Positions 18,896 through 29,525 of a stretch of 64,000 bases of DNA are shown here, piece by piece (positions within the stretch are counted from its first letter, which is position 1; each line of letters starts with the position of its first letter). The stretch is from the NCBI GenBank assembly GCA_025558095.1, contig JAIVFI010000027.1, positions 434,001 through 498,000 on the forward strand. The letters are read 5' to 3'. A program made the position numbers and the translations under genes. Source of the DNA: Hyaloraphidium curvatum. Its lineage: Eukaryota > Monoblepharomycota > Hyaloraphidiomycetes > Hyaloraphidiales > Hyaloraphidiaceae. Under the pieces are notes generated by a model. It had not been told where the DNA came from and did not search any database. It saw only the letters and a list, made by a program, of their open reading frames with translations.

Positions 18896-21360
18896 TCAAG
18901 GCGGCCCGCCCCACGACTCCATGACCGCGCACACCTGCGGGAACGCCGGCCTCTCCCCCGGCTCCTGCCTCCAGCACGCCTCCACCAGCTCCCAGGCGCG
19001 GTCCGGCACCCCTTCCGGCCTCTTTGGCCTTTCCCGTTTGTCGCAGACCTTGCGGATGATTGCGTGCGGGTTGCTGCCCTCGAACGGCCAACCCCCCTTG
19101 GAATACACCTCGAACGAGAGCATGGCGAACGCGTAGACGTCGGCCGGCGGGGCGAGCGGCCGCTCCTCGAAGAGCTCAGGCGCCATGAACCCGATCGTGC
19201 CGCGCAGCCCGCCCGCGGCGGTGCCCGAGGTCCGCGAGACCTCCTCGCGGAACTTGGCCAGGCCGAAGTCGGTGATCTTGGCCGTGTCCCTGTCGACGAG
19301 CACGTTGAGGCTCTTGAGGTCGCCGTGCAGGACGCGGAAGCTGTGCAGGTAGGCCATGCCGTCCGCCACGTCGCGCAGGAAGCGGGCACCGGCGGCGAGG
19401 TCCCAGTCCAGCTTCTCCATCCGCCGGCGCAGGTTGCCGTCCGTGACGAGCTCGCTGATCATGAGCGGAGGGTCCTCGACGAACGCGAGGAGGGGGAGGA
19501 TGTTGCGCTGGTTGAGGCCGGTCCAGACGGTGACCTCCTTGAGGAAGAGCTGCATCGTCCTGTGGTTGACCTCGCCCTTGATGGACTTGACGGCGACCTT
19601 GGTCGCGCCCCTGAGCACTCCCTGTCGCAACACGATTATCGATAAGCCGGCCTCGCACGCGGAAAAAGACCCACCTCATACACGATCCCGAACCCGCCCT
19701 CGCCCAGCTTGCGTCCGTAGTTGATCTCCACCTCGGACGCCTCCACCTTGAGCCTCGAGATCGCATCGGCCGCCCCGGGGCCCAGCACCGGCGTCCCCGG
19801 CACGGAACCCTTGGAACCCGAGCCGCCGGCCGCGGGGGTGGACGGGGGCCCGCTCCCCCAGGGGAACCCGCTGCGCTCGATGCCGCCGGCGGGATCGGTG
19901 GCAGCCGTTCTGAGTCCGGGGGTGGGGAGGGAAAAGGGGGCCGGTTCGGCCGCCGGGAAGGGGGCGGAAAACACCTCGGCGGGCCGCGCGGGGCGCTCCG
20001 GTCCCGGGGCCGCGCGGGGGCGCTCGGGTGCGGCGGTCGATCTGGTTTCCCCCCCGCGGCCACCGTGGGAGGACCCCGAATCGGACCCGATCCAGCGCCT
20101 CAGGGCGGTGTACCTTGCCGTGGCTTCCACGTCGAGCTCGCGCTGCCGCTTTTCCTCCTCCACGGCGTCCTCGATCTCGTCCGCCTCGGCCATCTTGTGC
20201 TCCGCGGCTTCGCTGACGCGGGCGACGGCCTGCTTGCGCCTGTTTAGCTTCTCCGTGGCCTGGGCGATGGCCTCCCCCACGATCCGGCGGTCCCTGTCGA
20301 TGGCCTCGTAGCGGGCCAGGATCTCGTTGGCCAGCGCGTCGAGCTCGGCGCGGTAGCCCTGCCCCGTCGCAATCTCCCCCTGCAGCCTGGCCATGTCCGC
20401 GCGGAAGGACGCCTGCGAGACGTCCTCCTGCTCCTTGCCGATCGTCTCTGCGCGCCGCTCCAGCACCTCGAGCCTGTCCGCCTGGTGGCCCTTTGCCTCG
20501 GCCTGGTACTCTGCGTCCAGCACGGCGTGCCGCTGCCGCGAGACGAGGTAACGCAGCTTGAGCAGCGCGCCCAGGTTGTCGTACGCCTCGCCGCGCAGCC
20601 GCTTGAGCTCCTGCGAAACCGGGGCTTCGGTCGGCGCCAGCGCGCGGAGCCGCTCGTTCCGCGGGCCCAGCTCGGCGAGCAGCCGCGCGAGCTCCCGCTT
20701 GCTCCCCTGTATGTCGTGCTCCAGAGCGGCGACCTCGGCGTCGAGCGCGGCCGACTGCGCGACCGCCTCGGGCACGGCCGCGAGCTTGCCGGCGACAAAG
20801 GCCCTGCGGTCCTCGAGCATCCGCAGCCGCTCCAGCATCGTGCGCCGCGTGTTGTCCCGCAGCCGCGCGAGCTCCGCGTCGCGGCGGAGCTCCTCCTCGA
20901 GCCGCGCGCGCTCGGCCGCCTCGCGCCGCAGCCGCTCCTGCACTTCCGCGGCCCGCAGGCGTTCCTCGTCCTCCCTGCGGGCCCGGTCCGCCGCCAGCAT
21001 CTGCCTCTCGAGGTCCGACGGGTCGGGGAAGGCGCCCGGGGCGCGATCGGGGCCGGGGCGGGGGGGCCGGGCGATCGATGCCGCGGGCAGCGTGCCGAAC
21101 GAGTGCGCCTGCGGGTACAGGGCGCCCGCGGCCGGTGCGGGGCCGGCAGCTGGTGCGACGCCGGGGTGGACCGGAGCATGCTGCTGCGCGGGAGGCGGAG
21201 GCTGGCCGGCCGCGCCCGAGACCGAGGCCGCGGGAGGGGCAGCTGCCTGCGCGGTGCCCACGGTCGATGCCGCCGCGGGGACGCTGCCGGGGCCCGGGAG
21301 GGAGCTGCCCGGCTTCACGGCTCCGGATTCCCGCGGTGGTTGGCCCGGCGGCGCGGACAT
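18896..21360 (-). CDS. TKL-like protein kinase with N-terminal coiled coil
   Basis: Exons 21360-19675 and 19621-18896 join over a 53-nt intron placed inside the glycine loop, giving 803 residues. The first ~120 residues are Pro/Ala-rich, residues about 125-430 form a long Arg/Glu/Ala coiled coil, and a Ser/Pro linker leads to the kinase domain at about 545-800. Kinase motifs are GEGGFGIVYE, VAVKSIK, HGDLKSLN, DFGLAKF and MAPELF. HGD in place of HRD with KSLN is common in TKL and plant-like kinases. The catalytic Asp, Lys and DFG are all present, so it should be active. The coiled coil suggests dimerisation or scaffolding. The promoter is shared with the divergent PP2C gene. Confidence 0.88.
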
Positions 21361-21902
21361 CGCGGCGGCAGGTGTCCAAGTCGCCGAGAGGGGCTACGCC
21401 GCTGGACCCGTGATCGCGACTGACACCGTCACGGACTCTTCGCACGAACCGTCGTCAGCAGGCTGCTCTTCTTGTCTGCACGGTACCAGTTAGGGCTTTG
21501 GCTAGACCATCCTATTCGTGGGGCCGCAATTCGCTTCTCTGCTCGTTGCCCGCAGGTCGTGGGGGGAACGAGGGCCGGAGAGACGCCCTTGGCCGCATCC
21601 CGCTTGCCGGCACGCAGACGATGGCCAATCGCAATCGTTCCTCGTCTATGAGCACTTTTGAGCTCGTTCCCGTTGGATGCTTTCGGCGATCAGTCCTGGA
21701 CGAGCGAATGTCTGCCCAAGACCGTGCCATTCCTGTCCTGGATGCTCACGACGGCATTCCGCCGGCGGACCGCTCAGGACCATCTTCAATCTGCTTCTAG
21801 AGTACGCTGCAGCCGGCTCGGGGCCCGGAAGGCGTGATCGGGGTGTCATCAATCCCAAGGGGACCCGGCGCCACCCTCGCCGCTTGCTGTCGGAGCGGGG
21901 CG
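21361..21902. other. Divergent promoter region
   Basis: This 542-bp region separates the divergent kinase and PP2C starts. Open frames here lack motifs. It must contain both promoters. Confidence 0.5.
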
Positions 21903-23720
21903 ATGCCGCCGCCGACGCCGCCGCTGCTCGACGGGCTAGCAATATCGCGGACGCCGTCGCCGTTCCGGCGCAACTCGCTGTGGACGGTGCCCGAGCCGCC
22001 GGACGCGGCGGGCGGAGTGTCCCCCGACGGCCCGCCGCCCGAGGTGCTCGAGGTGCCCGCGGCCGCGCTGTCGCTCGTGCTGTCTTCTGAGAGCGACGAC
22101 GCGGTGGTATTGCCCGCGGAGGACGACTCGCCGCCCGACGATGCGCCGCGCGGCATGCTGCCTGCCCTGCCGCGGGACGCCCTGCCCGCCCCGACGGCGC
22201 CGCTGCCCCTGCCGGACCCCGACCACTCCTCGCACGCGCAGATCATCACGCCTAACACGTCGCCCGGGCGGGACGCCCCGCGGCAGCGCAAGCTCACGCG
22301 CCCGATCGTGTCGTTCGCCGCCGCCGCGCAGCAGGGCTTCCGCCTGGTCGGCCAGCGGCGGGCGAGGCTGCACGACCAGATGGAGGACGTCGAGTGGGCC
22401 GCCGAGCCGTTTGCGCACCCGGTCTCGGGCCTGCCGGTGTGGCTGCTCGTGCTGGCCGACGGACACGGCGGCGTGGGCGCGCCGACCTTCTTCGTCGGCA
22501 GGCTGCGCGAGCTCGTCGTGCCCGTGCTCACGGGACGCGACTGGGACTTCGACGAGGTCGCGGACCGCAACGAGTTTTCCAACTTGGTGCGGGGGCTGTA
22601 CGCGTCCATGGACGACGAGTACGTGAACCTCAAGAAACTCGAGTACCTCGCGTGGCGCGAGGCCGGCGCGACCGACGCCAACGGCGCGAAAAAGCCCGTG
22701 GACGACGGATGCACGCTGATCCTGAACTGCGTCTACAACGGGTACCTGGTGAACGTCAATGTGGTGGGTAGCTCTCGCACTTGGATTCCAGTTTGCCCGC
22801 TAAGGCGCTTCCAGGGCGACTCGCGGACCGTCCTCGGCCGCCAGGCCCGCCCCCTGCTCGAGCACGCGGGCCTCCCCGCCGCCTCCCCAGCCGCCTCGCT
22901 CTCCTCCTCCTCCTCCTCGACGGCCTCCAACATCTCGGCGCCGCGGCAGCGCTGGTCCCTCTATTTTTCCTCGGTCGACCACTCGCCCTCTCACCCCGAA
23001 AAGGCGCTCTGGGTCTCGCGCCACGGGGGAATCTTCATCAACGACAACGGCACGCGGCGCAACGTCAAGATCGACGAGAAGCGCAAGAAGCCGTACCAGG
23101 ACCTCGTGGGCGCGCGGATCCTGCGCCCGCTGGACGACAACGTCAAGGTCCCGCCGCCCGGAAACCCACGTCCAACCCGCTCTGACCGCCGATCCCGTTC
23201 CCCGCAGGCCATCGGCGTCTCCCACCTCCGCACCCTCAACCTGGCCTCCACCATGGGCGACCTCCTCTACAAGATCCCCCCCGCCGTGCTGTCCCCCCTC
23301 CCGGACGTCTCCTTCGTCCGGCTGACCCCGCAGTACGACTACCTCCTCGTCGCCGCCACGGACGGCCTCTGGGACCATCTGAAGACGTCGGCGGCGCCGG
23401 AGGGGCAGGCGAGGAGCGTGGTGGCGTGGGCGGGGGACGAGTGGGACCGGATCGGGGAGGCCGAGTTCGCGGCCGACGGGCAGGGGGTGCCGGCTGCCGC
23501 GAGGCACGCTCCGGGGTCCGGTGGTCCGGATGGGGAGGAGGAGGAGGAGGACGGGCCGACGGCGGTGCGGACGCGATGCGGGGGGACCAACGGCCGGCTT
23601 TTGGAGAAGCTGGCAAGGCGGTTGGCGGACCGGGAGCGCAACTCGGAGCTGTTCTTCGGGGGGTGGATCCGCGTGGACGACGCGATGGTGGTCGTGGCGC
23701 ACGTGAGGGGGCTGGAATGA
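21903..23720 (+). CDS. PP2C-family Ser/Thr phosphatase
   Basis: Exons 21903-22763, 22815-23147 and 23208-23720 give 568 residues. The start is the ATG of MPPPTPPLLDG; the frame upstream opens only from a GTG. Intron 1 (51 nt) restores NVNVGDSRTVLG and intron 2 (60 nt) joins DDNVK to AIGVSHLR. PP2C metal-binding motifs are visible: DGHGG, GDSRTV, TDGLWD and the terminal DDAMVVVAH. The N-terminal ~130 residues and an insert near residues 330-345 are low complexity. PP2C enzymes are Mg/Mn-dependent phosphatases that reset kinase signalling. It is divergent from the TKL-like kinase, so co-expression is plausible. Intron 2 has a weak donor (GTCCCG) and may be retained in frame. Confidence 0.87.
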   Translation: MPPPTPPLLDGLAISRTPSPFRRNSLWTVPEPPDAAGGVSPDGPPPEVLEVPAAALSLVLSSESDDAVVLPAEDDSPPDDAPRGMLPALPRDALPAPTAPLPLPDPDHSSHAQIITPNTSPGRDAPRQRKLTRPIVSFAAAAQQGFRLVGQRRARLHDQMEDVEWAAEPFAHPVSGLPVWLLVLADGHGGVGAPTFFVGRLRELVVPVLTGRDWDFDEVADRNEFSNLVRGLYASMDDEYVNLKKLEYLAWREAGATDANGAKKPVDDGCTLILNCVYNGYLVNVNVVGSSRTWIPVCPLRRFQGDSRTVLGRQARPLLEHAGLPAASPAASLSSSSSSTASNISAPRQRWSLYFSSVDHSPSHPEKALWVSRHGGIFINDNGTRRNVKIDEKRKKPYQDLVGARILRPLDDNVKVPPPGNPRPTRSDRRSRSPQAIGVSHLRTLNLASTMGDLLYKIPPAVLSPLPDVSFVRLTPQYDYLLVAATDGLWDHLKTSAAPEGQARSVVAWAGDEWDRIGEAEFAADGQGVPAAARHAPGSGGPDGEEEEEDGPTAVRTRCGGTNGRLLEKLARRLADRERNSELFFGGWIRVDDAMVVVAHVRGLE

Positions 23721-23832
23721 TACCTGCGCGGGCGAACGGTCCAACAGGAAGCATGTAAAGCACTGTATGGTGAATCACGAATAACCGGCGCGGCTCCGCG
23801 CCAAAATGTGCCCGAGGCGGCCTTCCCGTCCC

Positions 23833-24887
23833 CTACTTCGACTCGGACGTTGGTGCCCCCGCCCACTTTGCCCTGAACCCGTCGTACAGCCCCCCAAAAG
23901 CGACCTTGAACCTGTCTGCCACGGCCCCCGCCGAATCCAGCGCCGGCCGCACGTCCACGCTGAAGGTGGGCTGCCCGGGTGCCTCGTCCGGGCCGGCGTA
24001 GTAGTCGATCACGTAGCGGACCGTCTTTTTGCCGCAGCGGTCGACGAACCAGTCGTGGCGGTCGAAGGGCTTCGGGGAGCTGGACGCGAGGGCGATCAGA
24101 CGACACCTGGCCAAAAAGGGAGGCCACACGCACCCGAAAAAGGTGGTCATCATCCGCGCACGCGGCGAAAGATCGCTGGGCCGGCCCTGGAACCGCAGCA
24201 GGGTGGGGTTGGCGCAGTCGCTGGATCACGCCGGATCAGCGGATCAGATCCGTGCCCGCCGATGCCCGCCGTCCGCCGGCAAAAGATCCAACCCACCACT
24301 CGTGCATCTTTTCCCATTTGAGAATCTCCTGCCAGCATGCCTCGTTCAGGAAGTTGTGGATGTCCACCATCACGGGGACCTCCTCCTCGGGCGTCTCCCA
24401 GCCCTTGCGCTTCAGGGCGTTCTAAATCCCGTGGAAACAGCGCGCGGTAACACGTGAGCTTCCGAATAAACGGCAACCGAAAGGCAACCGACGCCCGGTG
24501 TACCCGGGGCGGCGGTCGGCTACCCACGTAGAACTGCTGCGGGCTCGGGTAGACCCAGACCTTGTCGTCCTTGGCCCCGTACCGCTCCTCGTCCATGTCC
24601 GTCGCCGCCGACTTGGGGATCGTCGAAAAGGAGCGCTCCGTCGGCAGCGCGGCCTTCTGCTCCGGGTGAGGCGCCTGCGAGAGCTCCGGCATCATGTTGC
24701 GGGGGTTGATCTTCTCCTCCGCCGCGGGCGGGGCGGTGACCGCCTGGGCCTGCTGCATTTTGGCCACGTGGGCGTAGAATGGGTGGGAGGGGTCGATTTT
24801 GGAGAGGTCGAGGTTCTTGTGGTCGACGGGGCACTTTGCCGCGGCGTCGCCCTCGGATGGCCGCGAGGCGGGCGAGGCGGAGGCCAT
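23833..24887 (-). CDS. Holocytochrome c synthase (cytochrome c heme lyase)
   Basis: Exons 24887-24528, 24421-24297, 24220-24134 and 24079-23833 give 272 residues; introns are 106, 76 and 54 nt. All junctions restore family motifs: SPQQFYNALKRKGWE, KMHECDCANPTLLRF and FFGSPKPFDRHDW. The N terminus carries a CP heme-regulatory-type motif (KCPVDHKN). The His of DIHNFLNEACW matches the conserved heme-binding His of the family, and LSPRAR and DRHDWFVDRCGK are family signatures. The enzyme attaches heme to apocytochrome c in the mitochondrial intermembrane space. Length is typical of fungal CYC3-like proteins. It is convergent with PP2C, with 112 bp between stops. Confidence 0.95.
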
Positions 24888-25333
24888 CGCGGCGGGGCGA
24901 GGGAAGACCGGAAGAGTAGGAAGGTGCGGAGCGGGACGAGCTCGGCGGAACGAAATAGGTTTGGTGGCGTTGGAGAGAAAGAATCGGCGGGGACCGGGAA
25001 GGCCCGCCTGAGACCCTAACTTGCGCGATGACGCGGCAGATGCGGATTCCACCTTTGAAGCGTCTGCATAGGACAAAAGCATCTGCTTTTACTGGTTTCT
25101 CGTTCGTCGAACCTGCCTACGTCTGGCCCGGGCGGACAGCTTGAAGCTACTTGGCCGGTTGCGACGGGGACGGACTGTGGTGTGATCGGCTCCTCTCCAA
25201 CAAGCGCATTGCAGATGTATCTTAGGACGAAGCAGAGAATGGCCTTTATCGGAATGGGGTCTGACTTTAGGAGTGTTCGGAGGCCGCCTTCTATTCTGTC
25301 TCCCGCATTGCACCCGGCAGGCGACCGCCAAAC
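24888..25333. other. Divergent promoter region
   Basis: This 446-bp region lies between the heme lyase and carotenoid oxygenase starts. No coding or RNA gene is seen. Confidence 0.5.
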
Positions 25334-26884
25334 ATGTGGGGAATCCGCGCTCCGACGCAGAAAGAGCTACGCGACGAGCTCCCGCGCGTCGCCGAGGGTT
25401 GGCGCAACGCCGACCCGCTGGAGGTCCCGGAGCTCACGGAGCTCAGGGTCGAAGGCACTGTTCCCCCCGGCCTCCGCGGGACCTTCTTCCGCAATGGACC
25501 GGGTTTCAACGTGGTCTACGGTCAGCAGCTCAAGCACCCCATCGACGGGGACGGGCTCGTGGCCGGGGTTTCGTTCGCGGACGGGCGCGTCTTCTTCCGT
25601 TCGCGCTTCGTAAACACCAAGACCCACGAGGAGGAGAAGGCCGCCGGCAGGATGCTTTACGATGGCCAAATGGGCTCCCGCGCCCCAAAGGACGGCAAAA
25701 AGCCAGGGTGGCGCGACCCAGCACACACCAACGTTGCCCTGATGGGCACCAGGCTCATTGCGATGCACGAATACGCCCTACCTCACGCCCTGGACCCGAA
25801 CACACTCGAAACGATAGGGCAGGACACTTTCGGTGGCGCGCTGGAGCTGCGCACCATGTCGGCTCACTTCCGCAACGACCCCGACATGGACCGCGTCGTC
25901 ACGGTCGCGTTCAAGCCCGGCGTACCGCTGCTCAAGCGCCCGCCCTTTGTGAGCTTCTACGAGTTCGACATGTCCTGCACGAAGCTCCTGCATGCGGCAC
26001 GCCACTCGCTCAAGGACGTCAACTACGCTCACGACTTTGGCCTCAGCCCGAGCTGGTACCTGGTGCACGTCTCGCCCTTCATCGACACGACCGACGACAC
26101 CCTCAAGGCCATCCAGGCCGGCAAACTCACCGCCGGCGAAACCACGAAATACGTCCCCGGTGCGGCGTCGCAGTTCGTGCTCATCCAGCGCGGCGTGGAC
26201 GCCAAGAAAGCCCAGGTCGTGCGCGTGGACGTGGAGCCGTTCCACATCTACCACTATGCCAACGTGCGCGAGGATCCCGCCACCGGCGCGGTCACGTTCC
26301 AGGCCTGCTGCCTTCCTCCAAACTTCAACATGGACTGGCAGCACCGCGCGTTCCTCTCCAACTCGGCCGATGCCCCCGGCATCATGCGCGAGTTCACCAT
26401 CGACCCCCGCGACGGCGGCAGCCTGTCGGCCAGGCCGTTGCCGGGGCTCGAGACCACCGGCTGCGAGTTCCCGACGACCAACCCCTGGCGCAGCTGCGTC
26501 CGCGACCCCGCCGTCTCCACCCGCTTCTTCTACCTCATGGCTTCCCGCCCCGGCGTCGCCCTGCCCTTCTCCGACGTCGTCAAGTACAACACCGCCACGG
26601 GAAAGGTCCAGAGGTGGCACTCGGGCGGCGTCGTCGGGGAGCCCTGCTTCGTCCCCAGGCTGGGCCGCGCGTCGGCCAAGTCCGGGGACGAGGACGACGG
26701 CTGGGTGGTGGTGCAGGTGCGCGAGGGCGAACAGGTCTCGTTCTGCGTGCTCGACGCCAGGCGGATCGCGGCCGGGCCGGTTTGCAGGGCCGTCCTGCCG
26801 TTCCACCTGCCGTACGCGTTCCACGGGACGTGGGCGGACGGCGTGGTGCCGGAGGTTGCCGGGGCTGCAAAGGCGAAGCTGTGA
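25334..26884 (+). CDS. Carotenoid cleavage oxygenase
   Basis: This intronless 516-residue frame starts at an ATG and has the seven-bladed carotenoid oxygenase (RPE65/ACO) pattern. The four iron-ligand His occur in RTMSAHF, NYAHDFG, EPFHIYHYAN and YAFHGTW, in the usual order and spacing. FRNGPG near residue 52 and DGDGLV near 72 are further family marks. These Fe(II) enzymes split carotenoids or stilbenes at a double bond without a cofactor. The substrate cannot be read from sequence; retinal formation for light sensing is one possibility in zoosporic fungi. Lack of introns in this intron-rich window could mean transfer or retroposition, but composition matches the neighbours. Confidence 0.93.
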   Translation: MWGIRAPTQKELRDELPRVAEGWRNADPLEVPELTELRVEGTVPPGLRGTFFRNGPGFNVVYGQQLKHPIDGDGLVAGVSFADGRVFFRSRFVNTKTHEEEKAAGRMLYDGQMGSRAPKDGKKPGWRDPAHTNVALMGTRLIAMHEYALPHALDPNTLETIGQDTFGGALELRTMSAHFRNDPDMDRVVTVAFKPGVPLLKRPPFVSFYEFDMSCTKLLHAARHSLKDVNYAHDFGLSPSWYLVHVSPFIDTTDDTLKAIQAGKLTAGETTKYVPGAASQFVLIQRGVDAKKAQVVRVDVEPFHIYHYANVREDPATGAVTFQACCLPPNFNMDWQHRAFLSNSADAPGIMREFTIDPRDGGSLSARPLPGLETTGCEFPTTNPWRSCVRDPAVSTRFFYLMASRPGVALPFSDVVKYNTATGKVQRWHSGGVVGEPCFVPRLGRASAKSGDEDDGWVVVQVREGEQVSFCVLDARRIAAGPVCRAVLPFHLPYAFHGTWADGVVPEVAGAAKAKL

Positions 26885-28297
26885 AGGGGTGGATCGGTTG
26901 AGGGGAAAGATCCTGCGGAGTCAGCTGTAATACATCAATATTCTCTGCAAGGCTGCGATAGACTTCGCGGAGGAACTCCGTCCCCGCACCTTTAAGCTTC
27001 GCATGGCTCGTAGAGCAACAATGGAAGGGATCCCGGTGTCGCAATCCGTGCAGGGGTCGCCTCGAACCGGCCCAAAGTTGGACAGTTGCGAGGCCGAGAT
27101 CTCGTCTGATCCAACTTAGAACGGGAACTCGGCCCCGTGCCGCCTTCGACGCCCATAGCAGCGGAGACCAAATGCAATGGTTGCTTGTGCCGAAATCCGT
27201 CCAGAAAACGCCTCGACCCTGCCGGAATGTAGCCCGGGCGGCAACACTCCGGGGAAACCTAAAGAAGCAAGCTCCTACGTGCCACGGCTCCCGCGACGAA
27301 TATTGAGCGAGCTAAACGGCTCGATCGTCAGTAGACATCCATTTTCTGCAGCCAATCTGTGAGTGAGGGCCGTCGGGGAGCGAAGGGAAAGGGGCGTCAC
27401 ATGCCGTTTCCGCTCACCCCTTCGGTTCTTCGCCACGGGCGGCCCCCACCTCATCTCTCATCCGCGGGGCACATCCCGCCTGAGGGGAAGGCTGCTTCGT
27501 TCCGGCCTTTCTGAGCACCCGGCTCTTGCTCCATCGCGGCCCGGTTTGCCTCGGGTTGCCGCAAAGGTCGGAAAGCGGAAGCTAGCCGAGCGGCCCGACT
27601 TGGCTTCCCCGGGTCACTCCCCTCGCCGGCTGGGTGCCCCTGCGGCGCAGCCTGCATCTTTACACGGTGCGACTCTGCTGACTCTGTCCTCTGCGCGATG
27701 GGCGCCGGTGGGGGACGCGGGGGGGCCCCGTCGGGTGACTCGTCGCCGGCTGCTTCCGGCACCGGCTCTACGTCCCGCGGGGTCTACAACGCCGCTGATT
27801 CGGCGACGCTCGAAGGACACTGCGGCTCCAGGTCCGGCCGGGACCTCTCTAGGGGCAAGCGGGGCCTCACCCGCGCCGCCGACGGCACCGACACGCCAGG
27901 GGTGCGGCGTTTCGCTCCAAGGGACCGAATCGCCGTGCACCCTGCACGCCAGCCTGCCAACCTGATGGACAGTACTGTCTGCACCACAAGGGGGGCACGT
28001 GGGGCTCCCGGGGGCCGCAGCTCCGCGGAGACGGGCGATCGATCAACGTTTGGGCTGCCCTCCATTGGTTCCCTGCTGGCTCCCTCGCTGGGCTCGCCGT
28101 CGCACTTTGGCGCCGCAGCCTTGCTACTAGGCGTCTTTGATTTCGCCGGCCGGCCGAGCTCCTCCCTCTTCCCGGCCCTGGCGGCAGCCGGCCCCGTGGC
28201 ACACTCGGCTTCGGCCGGTGCCATGGTCCTCCCGCAGCCCGTGGCCGTCGCCTCATCCTCCCCTGCCCGTTCTCCCGCCGAATCGCACCCTTCGAGC
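26885..28297. other. Long intergenic region with repeat copies
   Basis: This 1.4-kb region contains two copies of a short hairpin-prone repeat (26967-27060 and 27121-27140). From 27363 both strands are open because of GC content. The plus frame from the ATG at 27698 is continuous with the mitochondrial carrier and could give a longer N terminus, but its composition is low-complexity. Confidence 0.45.
26967..27140 (+). repeat. Short dispersed repeat, two copies
   Basis: GGAACTCCGTCCCCGC at 26972-26987 and a diverged GGGAACTCGGCCCCG at 27123-27137 belong to the same motif. Copy one continues with AAGCTTCGC, GAGCAACAATGG and AATCCGTGCAGG, which recur with changes at 41143-41394. The core is an imperfect inverted repeat (GCGGGA...TCCCCGC). 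Confidence 0.5.
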
Positions 28298-29279
28298 ATG
28301 GACGCCGTCAACGCGGTGCTCAAATCGGACTCGTTCATCCAGCTCGTGGCCGGTGGCGCCGCCGGCGCTGCCTCACGCACGGCCGTGAGCCCGTTCGAGC
28401 GGACCAAGATCCTGTTCCAGATACAGAGCGCGAGCCCGATGGGCTACCATCACAAGGGCACCTTCGATACGCTCAGGTGGATCTACAGGACTGAGGGGCT
28501 TGCCGGCTACTTCAAAGGCAATGGGACCAACGTCGTCCGGATGGTGCCTTACTCGGCCGTGCAGGTGGGTTCTGGTCCCAGCTTGGGCGATCATCGATGG
28601 TCTGATCGGCCTCTTTCCTCAGTTCGCTTCGTACGAGTATTACAAGAAGGCGATCCGATATCTGAGCGATGAAGAGGAGATGGACACGCCCAAGCGCCTT
28701 TTGGCAGGCGCCCTGGCCGGCATCACCTCGGTCACCGCCACCTACCCCCTGGACCTTGTCCGAACGCGCCTGTCGATGGAGTCGGCGCGGGGCGGGCCGA
28801 AAAAGGGCATATGGCCGGTGCTCAAGGAGGTCTACCGCAACGAGGGCGGCTTCCCTGCGCTCTACCGCGGCCTGGTGCCCACCGCCGGCGGCGTGGCGCC
28901 CTACGTCGCCCTCAACTTCGCTTCGTACGAGCTCCTGCGGCAGTACCTCTCCTCCTCGGACCCCGCATCCGCGGGCCCGACCAACCTGCAGAAGCTCTCT
29001 GCCGGCGCCCTCGCCGGCGGCCTCTCGCAGACCATCACCTACCCGCTGGACCTCCTCCGCCGCCGCATGCAGGTGGCCTCGCTGCCGGGGTACCCGACGC
29101 CGTACCGCAACACGTGGGACTGCGTCAAGTCCATCTGGCGCACCGAGGGGCCGAGGGGGTTCTACAAGGGGATGGTGGCAAACTACCTCAAGATCGTGCC
29201 GGCGAACGCGGTGGCGTTCGTGACGTACGAGATCGTCAAGACGGGGATGGGCGGCGCGCACACCAAGGGAGAAATGTAG
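28298..29279 (+). CDS. Mitochondrial carrier protein
   Basis: Exons 28298-28564 and 28623-29279 give 307 residues, the usual carrier length; the 58-nt intron joins PYSAVQ to FASYEYY. An in-frame ATG at 28222 or 27698 would add an N-terminal extension. Three repeats with six membrane helices are visible. Carrier signatures are VSPFERTK, YPLDLVRTR and YPLDLLRRR, each followed by the G-rich helix pattern. The sequence most resembles the fungal group of yeast Ypr011c (adenosine phosphosulfate carrier) and the related CoA and ATP-Mg/Pi carriers. Substrate is inferred only weakly. It acts in the inner mitochondrial membrane. Confidence 0.92.
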
Positions 29280-29525
29280 GCACGGAACGGTCTTTGAACC
29301 CGGAAAAGGCAAGGGCGACGAGGTGGAAGCAGAAACGAGAACGGAAGAAGCGAAACGAATCTTGATGTATAGACGATCGCAAAAGGACGAATAAGTTGCG
29401 CTGCAAAAAGAAACAGGAACCACTTTGAACTGGACTCTTCTCATGAGTGTTAAGCACTGGACTTGTCCAGGACGGCAACCAGCCAAGCTGTCCCAATGGG
29501 TATCCATTCCAAGCACAGAGGCCGA

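Noticed and set aside
25334-26884. Carotenoid oxygenase as a recent bacterial transfer because it has no intron
   Set aside because: Base composition and codon use look like the neighbours and other intronless genes occur nearby (31249, 43702), so the missing intron alone is weak evidence.
27363-28297. Long open frames on both strands before the mitochondrial carrier
   Set aside because: Low-complexity composition and openness on both strands suggest GC bias; the carrier has normal length from the ATG at 28298.
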